Shown here: positions 26,852 to 37,622 of the stretch, piece by piece
How the letters are laid out: each line of letters starts with the position of its first letter
Position numbering within the stretch: the stretch's first letter is position 1
Assembly: GCA_947626675.1 (NCBI GenBank)
Contig: CANQTC010000002.1
Location: 1-64,000, forward strand
Source: an uncultured Coprococcus sp.
Lineage (GTDB): Bacteria > Bacillota > Clostridia > Lachnospirales > Lachnospiraceae
DNA: 64,000 nucleotides
Reading direction: 5' to 3'
Notes under the pieces: generated by a model
Database searches by the model: none
Told to the model about the DNA's origin: nothing
What the model saw: the letters and a program-made list of their open reading frames with translations, nothing else
Translations under genes and position numbers: made by a program

Positions 26852-27220
26852 TTATTTCTTCTTATTTGCTACTGTCTTCTTAGGACCTTTACGAGTTCTA
26901 GCGTTTGTCTTTGTCTTCTGACCACGAACCGGAAGCCCCTGTCTGTGACGCTTGCCACGATAGCAGGCAATTTCCTGTAAACGCTTAATATTAAGAGCTA
27001 CTTCTCTACGTAAATCTCCTTCAACAGTCTGTGTTGCATTGATGACTTCACTGATTCTTCTTACTTCATCATCAGTTAAGTCAGCGCAACGTGTGTCAGG
27101 ATTAACATTTGCTTCCTTAAGAATACGCTGTGATGATGGTAAACCTATACCATATACATAAGTAAGTCCAATCTCAACGCGCTTCTCTCTTGGTAAATCA
27201 ACACCTGAAATACGAGCCAT
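26852..27220 (-). CDS. rpsM: 30S ribosomal protein S13
   Basis: A 122-residue S13 beginning [21 protein letters not shown] and ending with a basic tail ([17 protein letters not shown]) that contacts P-site tRNA. It forms bridges to the 50S at the head of the 30S subunit. The ORF track extends it 79 codons upstream; this is rejected because a proper ribosome binding site (GGAGG) precedes 27220 and the conserved protein begins there. The upstream gap is unusually long. Confidence 0.96.
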   Translation of the reverse strand: MARISGVDLPREKRVEIGLTYVYGIGLPSSQRILKEANVNPDTRCADLTDDEVRRISEVINATQTVEGDLRREVALNIKRLQEIACYRGKRHRQGLPVRGQKTKTNARTRKGPKKTVANKKK

Positions 27221-27468
27221 TCTAATTAACCTCCGTAAAAATTCTTCTTGTTTGGCGATTATCCCGGCATATCCTGATGCGTCCGCAACAGGGTGAAATG
27301 CATATGCCGACAGTCCTGCAACCATAATAATTTCTATATTTTTACTAGCATATACACGATATGCTACAGCCGCTTTTAAATAATACAACACATCAAATGT
27401 GTTGACGCACAAAAAACAAGGTACCACTCCTGATGGGCTATCATCTAAGTACCTCATTCCTTTTTTGA
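27221..27468 (-). other. Long gap between rpmJ and rpsM with a perfect hairpin
   Basis: These genes are usually separated by only tens of bases; here there are about 248. No gene is convincing. The stretch holds CAACACAT-TTG-ATGTGTTG on the minus strand (27386-27404), an eight-pair stem with a three-base loop and no T run. It could be an RNA leader for feedback control of the alpha operon, a processing site or an operator. Confidence 0.4.
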
Positions 27469-27582
27469 TTAGCCTTGACGCTGTTTGTGCTTTGGATTTT
27501 CGCAGATTACTCTAACGATACCTTTTCTCTTGATAACTTTGCACTTATCGCATATAGGCTTTACTGATGCTCTAACCTTCAT
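27469..27582 (-). CDS. rpmJ: 50S ribosomal protein L36
   Basis: A 37-codon gene missed by the ORF track because of its size: [20 protein letters not shown], then [17 protein letters not shown] and TAA. It has the zinc ligands of the C+ form (C11, C14, C27 and H32). L36 is the smallest large-subunit protein and holds rRNA helices together near the peptidyl transferase centre. It lies between infA and rpsM, the usual place. Confidence 0.95.
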   Translation of the reverse strand: MKVRASVKPICDKCKVIKRKGIVRVICENPKHKQRQG

Positions 27583-27681
27583 TAGAAAATCTCCTTTCAA
27601 AAAAAGTCCGCTACAAATACGCATTTTAACATCTTATATGATAAAATGCAATAGCAAAATTAATAAATATTGGTATTTTTC

Positions 27682-27900
27682 TTATTTATCTCTCCATACG
27701 ATTCTTCCTTTTGTTAAGTCGTATGGTGACAATTCAATCGTTACCTTGTCACCCGGAAGAATTTTGATATAGTTCATTCTAAGCTTTCCGCTGATGTGAG
27801 CAAGCACCTTATGTCCATTTTCGATTTCTACCTGAAACATTGCATTCGGAAGCTTTTCAAGGACTGTTCCTTCTACTTCAATTACATCTGCCTTTGACAT
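27682..27900 (-). CDS. infA: Translation initiation factor IF-1
   Basis: A 72-residue single OB-fold protein ([22 protein letters not shown] ... [17 protein letters not shown]). It blocks the ribosomal A site during initiation. The ORF track starts six codons early; the ATG at 27900 has AGGAGG seven bases upstream. It directly follows adk, with no map gene between them. Confidence 0.96.
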   Translation of the reverse strand: MSKADVIEVEGTVLEKLPNAMFQVEIENGHKVLAHISGKLRMNYIKILPGDKVTIELSPYDLTKGRIVWRDK

Positions 27901-27940
27901 TTTTAATCCTCCTACCAACTTATCAGTTTTATGGTGAACA

Positions 27941-28585
27941 TTATTCGCCGAGTATCTTTGTTATAGCAGCAAATACATCATTCATGTCAACTGTTCCGTC
28001 AACCTCTTTCATAACACCCTTTTTCTCATAATAATTGATGAGCGGCTGTGTCTGCTCATGATATACCTTCAATCTGTTCAAAACTGTTTCAGGCTTATCA
28101 TCATCTCTTAAGATGAGGTCTGCTCCGCAAGTATCACATTTGCCCTCAACCTTTGTCGGGTTATATACAATATGATATGTTGCTCCGCATCCTACGCATG
28201 CACGTCTGCCTGACATTCTTCTTACTATATTTTCATCCGGTACTTCAACATTAATCGCATAATCAATTGATTCGCCAATCGCTGAAAGTGCCTTATCAAG
28301 CGCCTCTGCCTGCGGAATCGTTCTTGGGAAACCATCCAGAACATATCCGTTCTGACAGTCAGGCTCTTTAAATCTATCTATAACTAAATCAACAACTAAT
28401 TCATCCGGTACAAGAAGTCCCTTATCCATGTACTCTTTTGCCTTAGCGCCAAGTTCTGTTCCATTTTTAATATTTGCTCTGAATATATCTCCTGTTGAGA
28501 TATGCGGTACGCCGTATTTTGCCGCAATCATTTTCGCCTGTGTACCTTTTCCTGCCCCTGGGGCGCCTAACATAATTATTTTCAT
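27941..28585 (-). CDS. adk: Adenylate kinase
   Basis: A 214-residue enzyme that interconverts ATP plus AMP and two ADP. Visible are the P-loop GAPGAGKGT, the AMP-site DGFPRT and a long LID domain with four Cys (ACVGCGAT...CDTCGAD) that bind zinc, as in many Gram-positives. The ATG at 28585 with GGAGG upstream is chosen over the longer ORF. It follows secY as usual in the spc operon. In most Firmicutes map comes next, but here infA does. Confidence 0.96.
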   Translation of the reverse strand: MKIIMLGAPGAGKGTQAKMIAAKYGVPHISTGDIFRANIKNGTELGAKAKEYMDKGLLVPDELVVDLVIDRFKEPDCQNGYVLDGFPRTIPQAEALDKALSAIGESIDYAINVEVPDENIVRRMSGRRACVGCGATYHIVYNPTKVEGKCDTCGADLILRDDDKPETVLNRLKVYHEQTQPLINYYEKKGVMKEVDGTVDMNDVFAAITKILGE

Positions 28586-28703
28586 ATATACCTCCATTAC
28601 ATCTGCCAACCTCACAGCACATCATACACATGACACCTGCCAGTTGAAACACATCATTCATTAAACAACGAATTTATAAATATCTTTAAATACACGAATA
28701 GGA

Positions 28704-28720
28704 AGTGTACATTGTACACT
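28704..28720 (-). other. Hairpin between secY and adk
   Basis: AGTGTAC-AAT-GTACACT is a perfect seven-pair stem with a three-base loop in a 167-base gap. There is no T run behind it on the minus strand, so an mRNA processing or stabilising role is more likely than termination. Confidence 0.4.
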
Positions 28721-28752
28721 CCCATTCCTGTTTAAGTCCATTCTCAGTTTTA

Positions 28753-30066
28753 TTAATCTAATAAAAATCCCTGATAATGTCTTACAAGCATCTGTGATTC
28801 CAAATTCTTCATTGTTTCAACAACAACACCAACTACGATAATGATGGAAGTACCACCAAACGAAAGGCTTGTACTGAAAAATCCATTAAAGAACATCGGA
28901 ATACATGCTACAATCAGCAGTCCAACTGCGCCTATAAATATAATATAATTTAATATTTTATTCAGATAATCCTGTGTTGGTTTACCAGGTCTGATACCCG
29001 GAATAAAACCACCGCTCTTCTTCATATTATTGGCAATCTCCATTGGATTAAAGGTAATCGCCGTATAGAAATATGCAAAGAAGAATATCAGCAGAATATA
29101 TACAATCAAACCGACAGAAGCCCACGGCGTCGTTCTGCTGAACCAATTCGACTGACTTAATGCCCGAAGAATCTTTCCGCCAGTACCTGAAGCTTCTACA
29201 CCAAACAGACTGACGATAATCTGTGGTACGGAAAGTATCGAAGATGCAAAAATAACCGGTATAACACCTGCGGTGTTGACCTTGAGCGGAATGTTGTTTG
29301 TCTGTCCACCAACCTGTTTTCTTCCTCTCACGCTCTTCGCATACTGAACAGGAATTTTTCTTTCTGCCCCCTGAAGCATACAAACAAGAACGACTGTAAC
29401 AATAATAACTGCTGCAATTAATAATCCGACAAGCACAAGTCTTACAATATCTTTTCCCTTCATAAACTGTACATACAGGTTTTGAAGGTCATTCGGGAAG
29501 GTTGAAACGATATTAATTAACAAGATAATGGAAATACCATTTCCTACCCCTCTTTCGGTTATCCTTTCACCAAGCCACATTACAAATGAACTTCCGGCTG
29601 TAAGAATAACAATCATGGAAAGCACTGTCCAGAAGCTATAGTCATAAAGGAAACCTTTCCGTCCAAAGCTTACTGCAAGGCCGGCACTTTCAAGAATCGA
29701 AAGACCGATTGTTAAAAATCTTGTGATTGCAGTTATCTTCTTTCTTCCATCTTCACCATCCTTCTGCATCTCTTCAAGTGCAGGAATTGCAATTGTGAGA
29801 AGCTGGATGATAATAGAAGCCGTAATATAAGGCGTTACGGACAGAGCAAATATTGTCATCTGCTCCATCGCTCCACCTGTAAATGAACTGAAAAAACCAA
29901 GTGATTCTCCCAGTGTATTTGTCAGATAATCCTTTATTGCTGCCGAGCGGATTCCCGGTACGGGAATTAAGCTTCCGAGTCTTATTATGACTAATGCAAA
30001 GAATGTATATAATAATTTTTTTCTTATTTCCTTTACTTTGAACGCGTTCATAAAGGTTTTGAACAT
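28753..30066 (-). CDS. secY: Protein translocase subunit SecY
   Basis: A 437-residue, ten-helix membrane channel (KLLYTFFALVIIRLGSLIPVPGI; GNGISIILLINI; GGFIPGIRPGKPTQDYL). It is the central pore for protein export with SecE and SecG. It overlaps nothing but starts two bases after rplO's stop, a tight coupling typical of the spc operon. The pilins and signal peptidase to the right depend on this channel. Confidence 0.96.
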   Translation of the reverse strand: MFKTFMNAFKVKEIRKKLLYTFFALVIIRLGSLIPVPGIRSAAIKDYLTNTLGESLGFFSSFTGGAMEQMTIFALSVTPYITASIIIQLLTIAIPALEEMQKDGEDGRKKITAITRFLTIGLSILESAGLAVSFGRKGFLYDYSFWTVLSMIVILTAGSSFVMWLGERITERGVGNGISIILLINIVSTFPNDLQNLYVQFMKGKDIVRLVLVGLLIAAVIIVTVVLVCMLQGAERKIPVQYAKSVRGRKQVGGQTNNIPLKVNTAGVIPVIFASSILSVPQIIVSLFGVEASGTGGKILRALSQSNWFSRTTPWASVGLIVYILLIFFFAYFYTAITFNPMEIANNMKKSGGFIPGIRPGKPTQDYLNKILNYIIFIGAVGLLIVACIPMFFNGFFSTSLSFGGTSIIIVVGVVVETMKNLESQMLVRHYQGFLLD

Positions 30067-30068
30067 TA

Positions 30069-30509
30069 TTAAATCACCTCTGCTTTTCCGCCAAGAGCCT
30101 CAATCTTCTCGGCTGCTGACTTTGAAAAAGCATTTGCCTTGACATTGAGTTTCTTTGTCAATTCTCCATTTCCAAGAATCTTAACACCATCGCGTGGGTT
30201 CTTTACAATACCTGCTTCAATAAGGGTTTCAACTGTAACTTCAGAACCATTTTCAAATCTCTCAAGAGCGGAAACGTTGATTGCAACAATCTCCTTATGG
30301 TTAATGCATGTAAAACCTCTCTTCGGAATTCTTCTATATAATGGCATCTGGCCACCTTCAAAGCCTGGTCTAGGTGAGCCTGAACGAGCCTTCTGACCTT
30401 TGTGTCCCTTACCTGCAGTCTTGCCATTTCCTGAACCATGTCCACGGCCTACTCTGAAATTATCGCTATGCTTTGAGCCTTCAGCCGGCTTTAATGTTGA
30501 TAAATTCAT
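30069..30509 (-). CDS. rplO: 50S ribosomal protein L15
   Basis: A 146-residue L15: [14 protein letters not shown], then the Gly/Arg-rich stretch [22 protein letters not shown] that threads into 23S rRNA. The first ATG (30518) touches the AAGGAGG; the ATG at 30509 is correctly spaced and matches the usual N-terminus. It lies between rpmD and secY. Confidence 0.95.
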   Translation of the reverse strand: MNLSTLKPAEGSKHSDNFRVGRGHGSGNGKTAGKGHKGQKARSGSPRPGFEGGQMPLYRRIPKRGFTCINHKEIVAINVSALERFENGSEVTVETLIEAGIVKNPRDGVKILGNGELTKKLNVKANAFSKSAAEKIEALGGKAEVI

Positions 30510-30532
30510 GTCCTGCATCCTCCTTAATATAA

Positions 30533-30715
30533 TTATACTTCTTCTACCTTTACTAAATAACTAACCTGCTTAACCATACCAAGAGTTGCAGCATTATTTG
30601 GAAGTTCAACTGATTTGTTTACCTTCTTAAGGCCAAGCGCCTCAACTGTTCTCTTATGCTTTGGAACACAGCCGATTGGTGATTTTACTAAAGTAACTTT
30701 TAACTTATCTGCCAT
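30533..30715 (-). CDS. rpmD: 50S ribosomal protein L30
   Basis: A 60-residue L30 ([25 protein letters not shown]), a small protein on the 50S surface. The central motif of a single conserved helix and three strands is complete. It sits 14 bases behind rpsE. Confidence 0.94.
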   Translation of the reverse strand: MADKLKVTLVKSPIGCVPKHKRTVEALGLKKVNKSVELPNNAATLGMVKQVSYLVKVEEV

Positions 30716-30729
30716 TTTCTAATACCTCC

Positions 30730-31239
30730 TTAGTTAAGTATCTCGTCAACAGATTTACCACGAAGTCTTGCAATTTCTTCAGGTGCTTTAATCTCTGAAA
30801 GACCTTTGATTGTAGCAAGAACAACGTTCTGCTTATTATTTGAACCTAAGGATTTTGTACGGATATTCTTGTAACCTGCAAGCTCCAGTACGCTACGCGC
30901 AGGACCACCTGCGATGATACCGGTACCTTCCGGAGCTGACTTAAGCAGTACAGAAGCACTACCGAATTTTCCGTTCCAATCGTAAGGGATACTACCGTTG
31001 TCATTTACAGGAACTGTAACTAAATTCTTTGTTGCATCCTCCTTGCCTTTACGGATGGCTTCAGGAATTTCTACAGCTTTTCCTACGCCAACACCAACGT
31101 GACCATTCTTATCACCAACTACAACAAGACATGCAAATCTGGAATTACGACCGCCCTTAACAACCTTAGTTACACGTTTGATATCTACTACTTTTTCTTC
31201 TAATTCTAACTTACTAGCATCTATGATTTCACGCTTCAT
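30730..31239 (-). CDS. rpsE: 30S ribosomal protein S5
   Basis: A 169-residue S5 with a double-stranded RNA-binding fold ([19 protein letters not shown]) and the C-terminal half ([18 protein letters not shown]). It helps keep reading accurate and has helicase-like action at the mRNA entry. The ORF track overruns into rplR; the ATG at 31239 has AAGGAGG upstream and is the true start. Confidence 0.95.
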   Translation of the reverse strand: MKREIIDASKLELEEKVVDIKRVTKVVKGGRNSRFACLVVVGDKNGHVGVGVGKAVEIPEAIRKGKEDATKNLVTVPVNDNGSIPYDWNGKFGSASVLLKSAPEGTGIIAGGPARSVLELAGYKNIRTKSLGSNNKQNVVLATIKGLSEIKAPEEIARLRGKSVDEILN

Positions 31240-31258
31240 ATGTTGTTTTTCCTCCTTA

Positions 31259-31627
31259 TTAGAATTCCAGACCAGCTTCTCTTGCTGCATCTGCTAATGC
31301 CTGAATCTTACCATGATATACGAAACCGCCTCTGTCGAAAACAACAGATTTAATTCCCTTCTCTAATGCTCTCTCAGCAATCACCTTACCAACGTAAGCT
31401 GCTGCATCAACGTTGTTTGTCTTTTCAAGTTCATCCTTAACAGACTTCTCAACTGTTGAAGCAGAAACCAAAGTCTTTCCAACTGAATCATCAATAATCT
31501 GAGCGTACATATGATTATTACTTCTGAAAACAGCTAAACGTGGGCTTGCTGATGTACCAGCTAAATGATTACGAACACGCATATGCTTTTTAACGCGGAC
31601 TTCGCTTCTTGATACCTTTTTAATCAT
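31259..31627 (-). CDS. rplR: 50S ribosomal protein L18
   Basis: A 122-residue L18 ([23 protein letters not shown]). It binds 5S rRNA with L5 and fixes it on the 50S subunit. The C-terminal [23 protein letters not shown] is fully conserved. It follows rplF by 17 bases. Confidence 0.96.
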   Translation of the reverse strand: MIKKVSRSEVRVKKHMRVRNHLAGTSASPRLAVFRSNNHMYAQIIDDSVGKTLVSASTVEKSVKDELEKTNNVDAAAYVGKVIAERALEKGIKSVVFDRGGFVYHGKIQALADAAREAGLEF

Positions 31628-31644
31628 CTTATCTCACTCCTTTA

Positions 31645-32184
31645 TTATTTCTTACCAGTCTTACCAACTTTACGTCTGATTGTTTCATCAACATACTTGA
31701 TACCCTTGCCCTTATATGGCTCCGGTGCTCTCTTCTCTCTGATTTCCGCTGCATACTGGCCAACTTTTTCCTTATCAATACCGCAAACTGAAATCTTGTT
31801 TCCGTCAACCTTTGTCTCAAGTCCTTCTGGATCAACCATTTCAACCGGATGTGAATAACCAAGAGCAAGAACAAGCTTGTTGCCCTGCTTCTGAGCTCTA
31901 TAACCAACACCGTTTACTTCAAGGTCTTTCTGATAACCTTCTGTAACACCAACAATCATATTATGAATCAGTGTTCTTGTTAAACCGTGTAATGAACGCA
32001 TTTTCTTTAAATCATTTGGTCTTGAAACTGTGATAACATCAGCTTCTAACTTAATTTCCATTTCCGCAGGAAGCACTCTTTCAAGCGTTCCCTTAGGACC
32101 TTTTACAGTCACTTTATTATTTTCTGCAATATCTACAGTAACACCTGCAGGTACCGCGATAGGCATTCTTCCGATACGTGACAT
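31645..32184 (-). CDS. rplF: 50S ribosomal protein L6
   Basis: A 179-residue L6 with two similar domains, beginning [15 protein letters not shown] and ending [24 protein letters not shown]. It lies near the factor-binding site of the 50S. The ORF track starts eight codons early, inside the end of rpsH; the ATG at 32184 has GGAGG upstream. Confidence 0.96.
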   Translation of the reverse strand: MSRIGRMPIAVPAGVTVDIAENNKVTVKGPKGTLERVLPAEMEIKLEADVITVSRPNDLKKMRSLHGLTRTLIHNMIVGVTEGYQKDLEVNGVGYRAQKQGNKLVLALGYSHPVEMVDPEGLETKVDGNKISVCGIDKEKVGQYAAEIREKRAPEPYKGKGIKYVDETIRRKVGKTGKK

Positions 32185-32201
32185 TTCGCCGTTCCTCCTT
32201 C

Positions 32202-32603
32202 TTACCAAATAAACGCAAGTACTTCGCCGCCTACGTTTTCTTTTCTAGCTTCTTTATCTGTTAATACGCCCTTATTTGTTGAAATAATAGCAGTTCCCAT
32301 TCCTCCAAGAACTCTTGGAAGCTCATCCTTGCTTGCGTATACACGAAGACCAGGCTTTGAAATTCTCTTAAGACCTGTTATAATCTTCTCATTTTTATCT
32401 GCACCATACTTCAAAGTAATCTTGATTGTCTCAAACTTACCATCTTCAATAATCTCTACAGCCTTAACATAACCTTCTGATAAAAGTATGTCTGCTATAG
32501 CTTTCTTCATCTTTGAAGCAGGGATTTCTACTGTATCATGCTTTGCTGTATTAGCATTACGAATTCTTGTAAGCATATCTGCTATTGGATCGCTCATTGA
32601 CAT
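32202..32603 (-). CDS. rpsH: 30S ribosomal protein S8
   Basis: A 133-residue S8 ([21 protein letters not shown]-terminal [22 protein letters not shown]). It binds the central 16S domain and in many bacteria also represses the spc operon by binding its mRNA. Two possible starts lie two codons apart; the first, with GGAGG nine bases upstream, is kept. Confidence 0.95.
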   Translation of the reverse strand: MSMSDPIADMLTRIRNANTAKHDTVEIPASKMKKAIADILLSEGYVKAVEIIEDGKFETIKITLKYGADKNEKIITGLKRISKPGLRVYASKDELPRVLGGMGTAIISTNKGVLTDKEARKENVGGEVLAFIW

Positions 32604-32626
32604 AATAAATTTCCTCCTTCTTACTC

Positions 32627-32812
32627 TTACCAGCTTGATTTCTTAACGCCAGGAATCTGTCCCTTATATGCTAACTCACGGAAGCAGATTCTACAAATTC
32701 CGTATTTCTTTAATACTGAATGTGGACGACCACATATGTTACAACGTGTATATGCTCTTGTTGAGAACTTTGGTGCACGCTGCTGCTTTACCTTCATTGC
32801 TGTTTTAGCCAT
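32627..32812 (-). CDS. rpsN: 30S ribosomal protein S14, zinc (type Z) form
   Basis: At 61 residues this is the short form, with the four zinc Cys as CNIC and CRICF. It is found in the head of the 30S. Many Firmicutes have a second, zinc-free copy elsewhere for use in zinc starvation; none is seen in this window. It lies in the standard place between rplE and rpsH. Confidence 0.96.
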   Translation of the reverse strand: MAKTAMKVKQQRAPKFSTRAYTRCNICGRPHSVLKKYGICRICFRELAYKGQIPGVKKSSW

Positions 32813-32831
32813 GTTGAATCTCCTCCTCTAA

Positions 32832-33371
32832 TTATTTGCTGTAAGGCATACCGAACAATGTTAATAACTCACGAGCTTCCTCGTCTGTATTTGCAGTTGT
32901 TACAAATATGATATCCATACCTCTGACCTTATCCACCTTATCATACTCGATTTCAGGGAAGATAAGCTGCTCCTTAATACCAAGTGCATAGTTACCTCTT
33001 CCATCAAATCCGTTCGGATTGATACCTCTGAAGTCACGCACACGAGGAAGTGCAAGGTTTACTAAACGGTCTAAGAATTCATACATTTTCTCGCCGCGAA
33101 GTGTTACTTTACATCCGATAGGCATTCCCTCTCTTAACTTGAAGTTTGCAACTGACTTTCTTGCACGCGTTACAACAGCCTTCTGACCTGCAATAGTCTC
33201 AAGGTCTTTAATTGCAGAATCTAAAACCTTAGCATTTTCTCTAGCTTCACCAACGCCCATATTGATAACAATCTTCTCGAGCTTTGGAATCTGCATTACA
33301 TTTTTATATCCGAATTTCTCAGTCATGGCGCTCTTTATTTCAGCGTCATACTTTTCTCTAAGTCTACTCAA
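32832..33371 (-). CDS. rplE: 50S ribosomal protein L5
   Basis: A 179-residue L5 ([45 protein letters not shown]). It carries 5S rRNA with L18 and touches P-site tRNA across the subunit interface. Length and motifs are normal. Confidence 0.97.
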   Translation of the reverse strand: MSRLREKYDAEIKSAMTEKFGYKNVMQIPKLEKIVINMGVGEARENAKVLDSAIKDLETIAGQKAVVTRARKSVANFKLREGMPIGCKVTLRGEKMYEFLDRLVNLALPRVRDFRGINPNGFDGRGNYALGIKEQLIFPEIEYDKVDKVRGMDIIFVTTANTDEEARELLTLFGMPYSK

Positions 33372-33391
33372 CTAAGACGACCTCCTTCCAA

Positions 33392-33709
33392 TTAATCTAT
33401 CTTCTCTGTCTTACCATCAACTTTGGCTACACGAACTTTATCCTTACCTGTTCCTTCAAAACCTATTCTTACAGGCTTGCCCTTGTAAAGATACATTACG
33501 TTAGAGATGTCCATAGGAGCTTCCATTTCAATAATGCCACCCTGCTGGTTCGCCATGCTTGGTTTGCTATGTTTGAATACTTTATTGATTCCTTCAACTA
33601 TTACAGTACCCTTTTTGCTGTCAACTGAAAGGACTTTTCCTTCTTTGCCCTTATCCTTACCGGCAATAACCTGTACCATATCGTCTTTTTTAATCTTCAT
33701 TGTTGCCAT
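33392..33709 (-). CDS. rplX: 50S ribosomal protein L24
   Basis: A 105-residue L24 with a KOW motif near the N-terminus ([17 protein letters not shown]). It starts assembly of the 50S subunit. The first ATG (33715) is only three bases from AAGGAGG; the second (33709) is spaced normally and is chosen. Confidence 0.94.
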   Translation of the reverse strand: MATMKIKKDDMVQVIAGKDKGKEGKVLSVDSKKGTVIVEGINKVFKHSKPSMANQQGGIIEMEAPMDISNVMYLYKGKPVRIGFEGTGKDKVRVAKVDGKTEKID

Positions 33710-33723
33710 GTCCATACACCTCC

Positions 33724-34092
33724 TTATAATACTTCAGGTGCAAGTGAGACAATCTTCATGAATTTCTTATCTCTCAGTTCTCTTGCAACCGGTCCAAAGA
33801 TACGTGTACCTCTTGGATTTAAATCGTCTTTTATAATTACAGCAGCATTCTCATCGAACTTGATGTATGAGCCATCCTTACGACGAGCGCCCTTCTTTGT
33901 TCTTACAACAACGGCTTTCACTACATCACCCTTTTTTACAACTCCACCTGGTGTTGCATCTTTAACTGAGGCAACGATGATATCGCCGATATTTGCATAT
34001 CTTCTAACTGAGCCGCCTAAAACTCTGATACAAAGTAATTCTTTTGCACCAGTATTATCAGCAACTTTAAGTCTTGTTTCCTGCTGAACCAT
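33724..34092 (-). CDS. rplN: 50S ribosomal protein L14
   Basis: A 122-residue L14 ([47 protein letters not shown]). It lies at the subunit interface and takes part in a bridge to 16S rRNA. Normal length; first gene of the classical spc group. Confidence 0.97.
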   Translation of the reverse strand: MVQQETRLKVADNTGAKELLCIRVLGGSVRRYANIGDIIVASVKDATPGGVVKKGDVVKAVVVRTKKGARRKDGSYIKFDENAAVIIKDDLNPRGTRIFGPVARELRDKKFMKIVSLAPEVL

Positions 34093-34105
34093 TTTATTTG
34101 CCTCC

Positions 34106-34360
34106 TTATTTTGCCTTTTCGATGATTTCTACAAGTCTCCATCTCTTATCCTTCGATAATGGTCTTGTTTCCATAACTTTTACTCTATCGCCAACTTTGC
34201 ACTCATTATTCTCATCATGAGCCTTTAACTTATAAGTTCTCTTTACAATCTTGCCATAAAGAGGATGCTTAACATTATCTACGATAGAAACAACAATTGT
34301 CTTATCCATCTTGTCACTTGTAACTAAACCTACACGTGTTTTTCTCAGATTTCTTTCCAC
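34106..34360 (-). CDS. rpsQ: 30S ribosomal protein S17
   Basis: An 84-residue S17 of OB fold ([32 protein letters not shown]). It binds the 5' domain of 16S rRNA early in assembly. Follows rpmC by 24 bases. Confidence 0.96.
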   Translation of the reverse strand: MERNLRKTRVGLVTSDKMDKTIVVSIVDNVKHPLYGKIVKRTYKLKAHDENNECKVGDRVKVMETRPLSKDKRWRLVEIIEKAK

Positions 34361-34384
34361 AATAAATTCCTCCTTCCAAGATAA

Positions 34385-34588
34385 TTAAGCATTAGCCTTC
34401 TGGGCTATAACTGTCTGTATTCTTGCTATATTTTTTCTTACATCTTTAATTCTGCTTGTATTGTCAAGCTGATTTGTAGCATTCTGAAATCTCAGGTTGA
34501 ATAATTCCTTTTTAGCAGCTACTAAATCACTCTGGAGTTCGTCGATTGACTTACTGTTTAATTCATTCATAAAATCCTTAGTTTTCAC
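34385..34588 (-). CDS. rpmC: 50S ribosomal protein L29
   Basis: A 67-residue helical hairpin ([44 protein letters not shown]). It lies beside the exit tunnel near the docking site of chaperones and SecY. The start overlaps the end of rplP by 11 bases, which points to translational coupling. Confidence 0.95.
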   Translation of the reverse strand: MKTKDFMNELNSKSIDELQSDLVAAKKELFNLRFQNATNQLDNTSRIKDVRKNIARIQTVIAQKANA

Positions 34589-35015
34589 TGCCTGCTACCT
34601 CCTCTAAATCTGCTTTTGTTACAATTTTACACTTCAGTGGGAGCTTGTGCATTGCAAGTCTTAAAGCCTCTCTGGCTACTTCTTCAGATACATCTGCTAT
34701 CTCAAACATAACTCTGCCCGGCTTAACAACCGCTACCCAATACTCAAGTGAACCTTTACCTGAACCCATACGAGTTTCAGCAGGCTTTGCTGTAACCGGT
34801 TTGTCAGGGAAAATCTTTATAAATACTTTACCACTACGTTTCATATATCTTGTCATCGCAATACGGGCTGCTTCAATCTGATTAGACTTAACCCAAGCAG
34901 GCTCCATTGCTACGAGACCATATTCGCCGTTCGTAATCTTATTGCCTCTAAGCGCTTTACCAGCCATAGAACCTCTAAACTGCTTACGACGTTTTACTCT
35001 CTTAGGCATTAACAT
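34578..35015 (-). CDS. rplP: 50S ribosomal protein L16
   Basis: A 145-residue L16 ([23 protein letters not shown]), which helps place A-site tRNA. The ATG at 35015 shares a base with the rpsC stop (TAATG), suggesting coupled translation; a second ATG two codons later gives the usual N-terminus. Confidence 0.95.
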   Translation of the reverse strand: MLMPKRVKRRKQFRGSMAGKALRGNKITNGEYGLVAMEPAWVKSNQIEAARIAMTRYMKRSGKVFIKIFPDKPVTAKPAETRMGSGKGSLEYWVAVVKPGRVMFEIADVSEEVAREALRLAMHKLPLKCKIVTKADLEEVAGSEN

Positions 35016-35680
35016 TATTTATCGCTCCCTTCCTTTGTTGTCTTTGTTGGAAGTACCTCACCATGGTAAACCCATGTCTTAACACCAACCTTGCCGAATG
35101 TTGTATCAGCTTCAGCAAATCCATAATCAATATCAGCACGAAGTGTCTGAAGCGGAATTGTACCCTGGCTGTAGAACTCTGTTCTCGCCATATCAGCGCC
35201 GCCAAGACGTCCTGAACATGCACACTTGATACCTAAAGCGCCTGCCTTCATGGTTCTTCCCATGCAAGACTTCATTGCTTTTCTGAATGATATACGGTTT
35301 TCAAGCTGTGCAGCGATGTTTTCAGCTACTAACTGCGCATCTGCATCCGGTTTCTTGATTTCCTTAACATCTATAAATAACTTTTTGCTTGTTAATTTCT
35401 GGGCATCTGACTTAATCTTTTCGATTCCGGCGCCGCCCTTACCGATAATAACGCCCGGTTTTGCTGTATATAATGCAACCTTTACCTTATCAGCAGCTCT
35501 CTCAATTTCAATCTTTGAGATATTTGCATTGTAAAGTGTCTTCTTTAAATAAGTTCTGATTTTATTATCCTCTGCTAAATTGGCAGCGAATTCATCATTC
35601 TTTGTATCAGCATACCATCTTGAATCCCAATCTTTGATAATGCCGACTCTTAAACCATGAGGATTAACTTTCTGTCCCAT
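35015..35680 (-). CDS. rpsC: 30S ribosomal protein S3
   Basis: A 221-residue S3 with an N-terminal KH domain ([20 protein letters not shown]) and a conserved C-terminal domain ([21 protein letters not shown]). With S4 and S5 it forms the mRNA entry and its unwinding activity. Confidence 0.97.
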   Translation of the reverse strand: MGQKVNPHGLRVGIIKDWDSRWYADTKNDEFAANLAEDNKIRTYLKKTLYNANISKIEIERAADKVKVALYTAKPGVIIGKGGAGIEKIKSDAQKLTSKKLFIDVKEIKKPDADAQLVAENIAAQLENRISFRKAMKSCMGRTMKAGALGIKCACSGRLGGADMARTEFYSQGTIPLQTLRADIDYGFAEADTTFGKVGVKTWVYHGEVLPTKTTKEGSDK

Positions 35681-35690
35681 TATTTACCTC

Positions 35691-36077
35691 CTATCTCTCG
35701 TCAAGCACGATTGTGATGTGGCTTGTTCTCTTCTCAATTCTATATGCTCTACCCTGTGCTCTTGGATGAACTCTCTTCATTGTAGGACCTTTGTTCGCAT
35801 AGCACTCTGCGATATAAAGGTTCTCCATCTTCATACCATTGTTATTTTCAGCATTCGCAACTGCTGACTTTAATAACTTCTCTATAACACTTGAACCATA
35901 TCTAGGGTTATATGCAAGTATTGCTAATGCAGTCTGAACATCCTTGCCTCTAATCGCATCTAACACGAAGCAAGCTTTTGTTACTGATACTCTTGCATAC
36001 GAAACCTTCGCTGACGGTCTTGTATCTTTATTCTCATTTCTGAGTCTCTTATCATGGGATCTATGTCCTTTAGCCAT
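35691..36077 (-). CDS. rplV: 50S ribosomal protein L22
   Basis: A 128-residue L22; the hairpin loop near the C-terminus (YANKGPTMKRVHPRAQGRAY) lines the exit tunnel and is where macrolide-resistance mutations fall. Nothing in this sequence suggests an altered loop. Confidence 0.96.
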   Translation of the reverse strand: MAKGHRSHDKRLRNENKDTRPSAKVSYARVSVTKACFVLDAIRGKDVQTALAILAYNPRYGSSVIEKLLKSAVANAENNNGMKMENLYIAECYANKGPTMKRVHPRAQGRAYRIEKRTSHITIVLDER

Positions 36078-36109
36078 GGATAAATCCTCCTTTCAAATAT
36101 TCCAATTAA

Positions 36110-36388
36110 TTATCTTCTACCCTTCTTCTCGTCTTTACCATGACCTCTGTATGTTCTGGTAACTACGAATTCACCAAGCTTATGTCCAACCATATCCTCT
36201 GTTATATATACAGGTACATGTTTTCTTCCGTCATGTACAGCGATTGTGTGTCCAACGAATGATGGAAATATTGTCGAACGTCTTGACCAGGTCTTTATCA
36301 CTTCTTTACTGTTGTTTGCATTTAAAGCATCAACTTTTTTCAGTAAATGCGCATCTGCAAATGGTCCTTTTTTTAATGAACGAGCCAT
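36110..36388 (-). CDS. rpsS: 30S ribosomal protein S19
   Basis: A 92-residue S19 ([39 protein letters not shown]). It lies in the 30S head with S13. The ATG at 36394 is on top of AAGGAGGT; the ATG at 36388 has correct spacing and gives the conserved N-terminus. Confidence 0.96.
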   Translation of the reverse strand: MARSLKKGPFADAHLLKKVDALNANNSKEVIKTWSRRSTIFPSFVGHTIAVHDGRKHVPVYITEDMVGHKLGEFVVTRTYRGHGKDEKKGRR

Positions 36389-36403
36389 CGTCATACCTCC
36401 TTA

Positions 36404-37249
36404 TTATTTAACACTCTTACCGTCTCTTCTTCTTACTATCATCTTATTAGACTGTTTGTTCTTCTTTCTTGTCTTAAGTCCCATAGCTGGTTTACCCCAA
36501 GGTGTTGAAGGGCCTGAACGACCGATTGGTGCTCTACCTTCACCACCACCATGTGGATGGTCATTAGGGTTCATGACAGAACCACGAACTGTTGGTCTAA
36601 TACCCATATGACGTTTACGTCCGGCTTTACCAATGTTTACAAGGCCATGCTCGATGTTTCCTACCTGTCCGATTGTTGCTCTGCAGATAATTGGAACCAT
36701 TCTCATTTCACCTGATGGAAGTCTAAGTGTTGCGTACTTGCCTTCCTTAGCCATAAGCTGTGCTGCATTTCCTGCTGAACGAACAAGCTGTCCGCCCTTG
36801 CCCGGGTATAACTCGATATTGTGTACCTGAGTACCAACTGGAATATTCTGAAGCGGAAGGCAGTTACCAACTTTGATTTCAGCCTCTTCGCCATTCATCA
36901 GAACGTCACCGACTGCAAGTTTATATGGTGCTAAGATATATCTCTTCTCACCATCTGCATAAAAGAGAAGCGCAATATTTGCTGAACGGTTTGGGTCATA
37001 CTCGATTGCATTTACAGTTGCCGGAATACCGTCCTTATCGTTTCTCTTAAAATCAATTATTCTATATTTTCTCTTTGCACCACCGCCGTGATGTCTTACT
37101 GTTATCTTTCCCTGATTGTTACGACCGGCTGTTTTGCTCTTTGAAACAACAAGTGATTTTTCAGGAGTTGTCTTTGTAATCTCTGCAAAATCAAGACCAG
37201 TCATGTTTCTTCTGGAAGGTGTATATGGGTTATATGTCTTAATTCCCAT
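36404..37249 (-). CDS. rplB: 50S ribosomal protein L2
   Basis: A 281-residue L2 ([20 protein letters not shown]), one of the largest and best conserved ribosomal proteins. The C-terminal [16 protein letters not shown]-type motif is seen as [19 protein letters not shown], with the His needed for peptidyl transfer. Spaced 73 bases behind rplW. Confidence 0.97.
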   Translation of the reverse strand: MGIKTYNPYTPSRRNMTGLDFAEITKTTPEKSLVVSKSKTAGRNNQGKITVRHHGGGAKRKYRIIDFKRNDKDGIPATVNAIEYDPNRSANIALLFYADGEKRYILAPYKLAVGDVLMNGEEAEIKVGNCLPLQNIPVGTQVHNIELYPGKGGQLVRSAGNAAQLMAKEGKYATLRLPSGEMRMVPIICRATIGQVGNIEHGLVNIGKAGRKRHMGIRPTVRGSVMNPNDHPHGGGEGRAPIGRSGPSTPWGKPAMGLKTRKKNKQSNKMIVRRRDGKSVK

Positions 37250-37322
37250 TTTTGTTCTCCTTTCGGTTCAATTTATTATCACGCTTTGATTGCGTATATA
37301 AGTTTTTATAGGTTTCAAACGC

Positions 37323-37622
37323 TTATAAACCTTCAAAGATTTCGATATCCTTGCTCTCGGCTGTAAGCTGTACAATCGCCTTTTTGTACTTTGCAGTACG
37401 TCCGTATGTTGCACCGCGTCTTTTAACCTTACCGTCATTGTTCATTGTGTTGACTTTTGCAACCTTTGTTCCCTCAAACATCTTTTCAACAGCATCTTTA
37501 ATCTGTGACTTATTTGCTTCAGGATGAACAAGGAATGTATACTTCTTTTCTGCCATAGCATCCATACTTTTCTCTGTGATTACAGGTTTAAGTATAACGT
37601 CATAATATTTAATATCTGCCAT
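37323..37622 (-). CDS. rplW: 50S ribosomal protein L23
   Basis: A 99-residue L23 ([25 protein letters not shown]). It sits at the tunnel exit and is the docking point for trigger factor and SRP. The start codon shares one base with the rplD stop. Confidence 0.96.
   Translation of the reverse strand: MADIKYYDVILKPVITEKSMDAMAEKKYTFLVHPEANKSQIKDAVEKMFEGTKVAKVNTMNNDGKVKRRGATYGRTAKYKKAIVQLTAESKDIEIFEGL

Noticed and set aside
27221-27457. 79-residue N-terminal extension of S13
   Set aside because: The conserved S13 start at 27220 has its own GGAGG site; the extension has no relation to S13 and appears to be an open stretch by chance.
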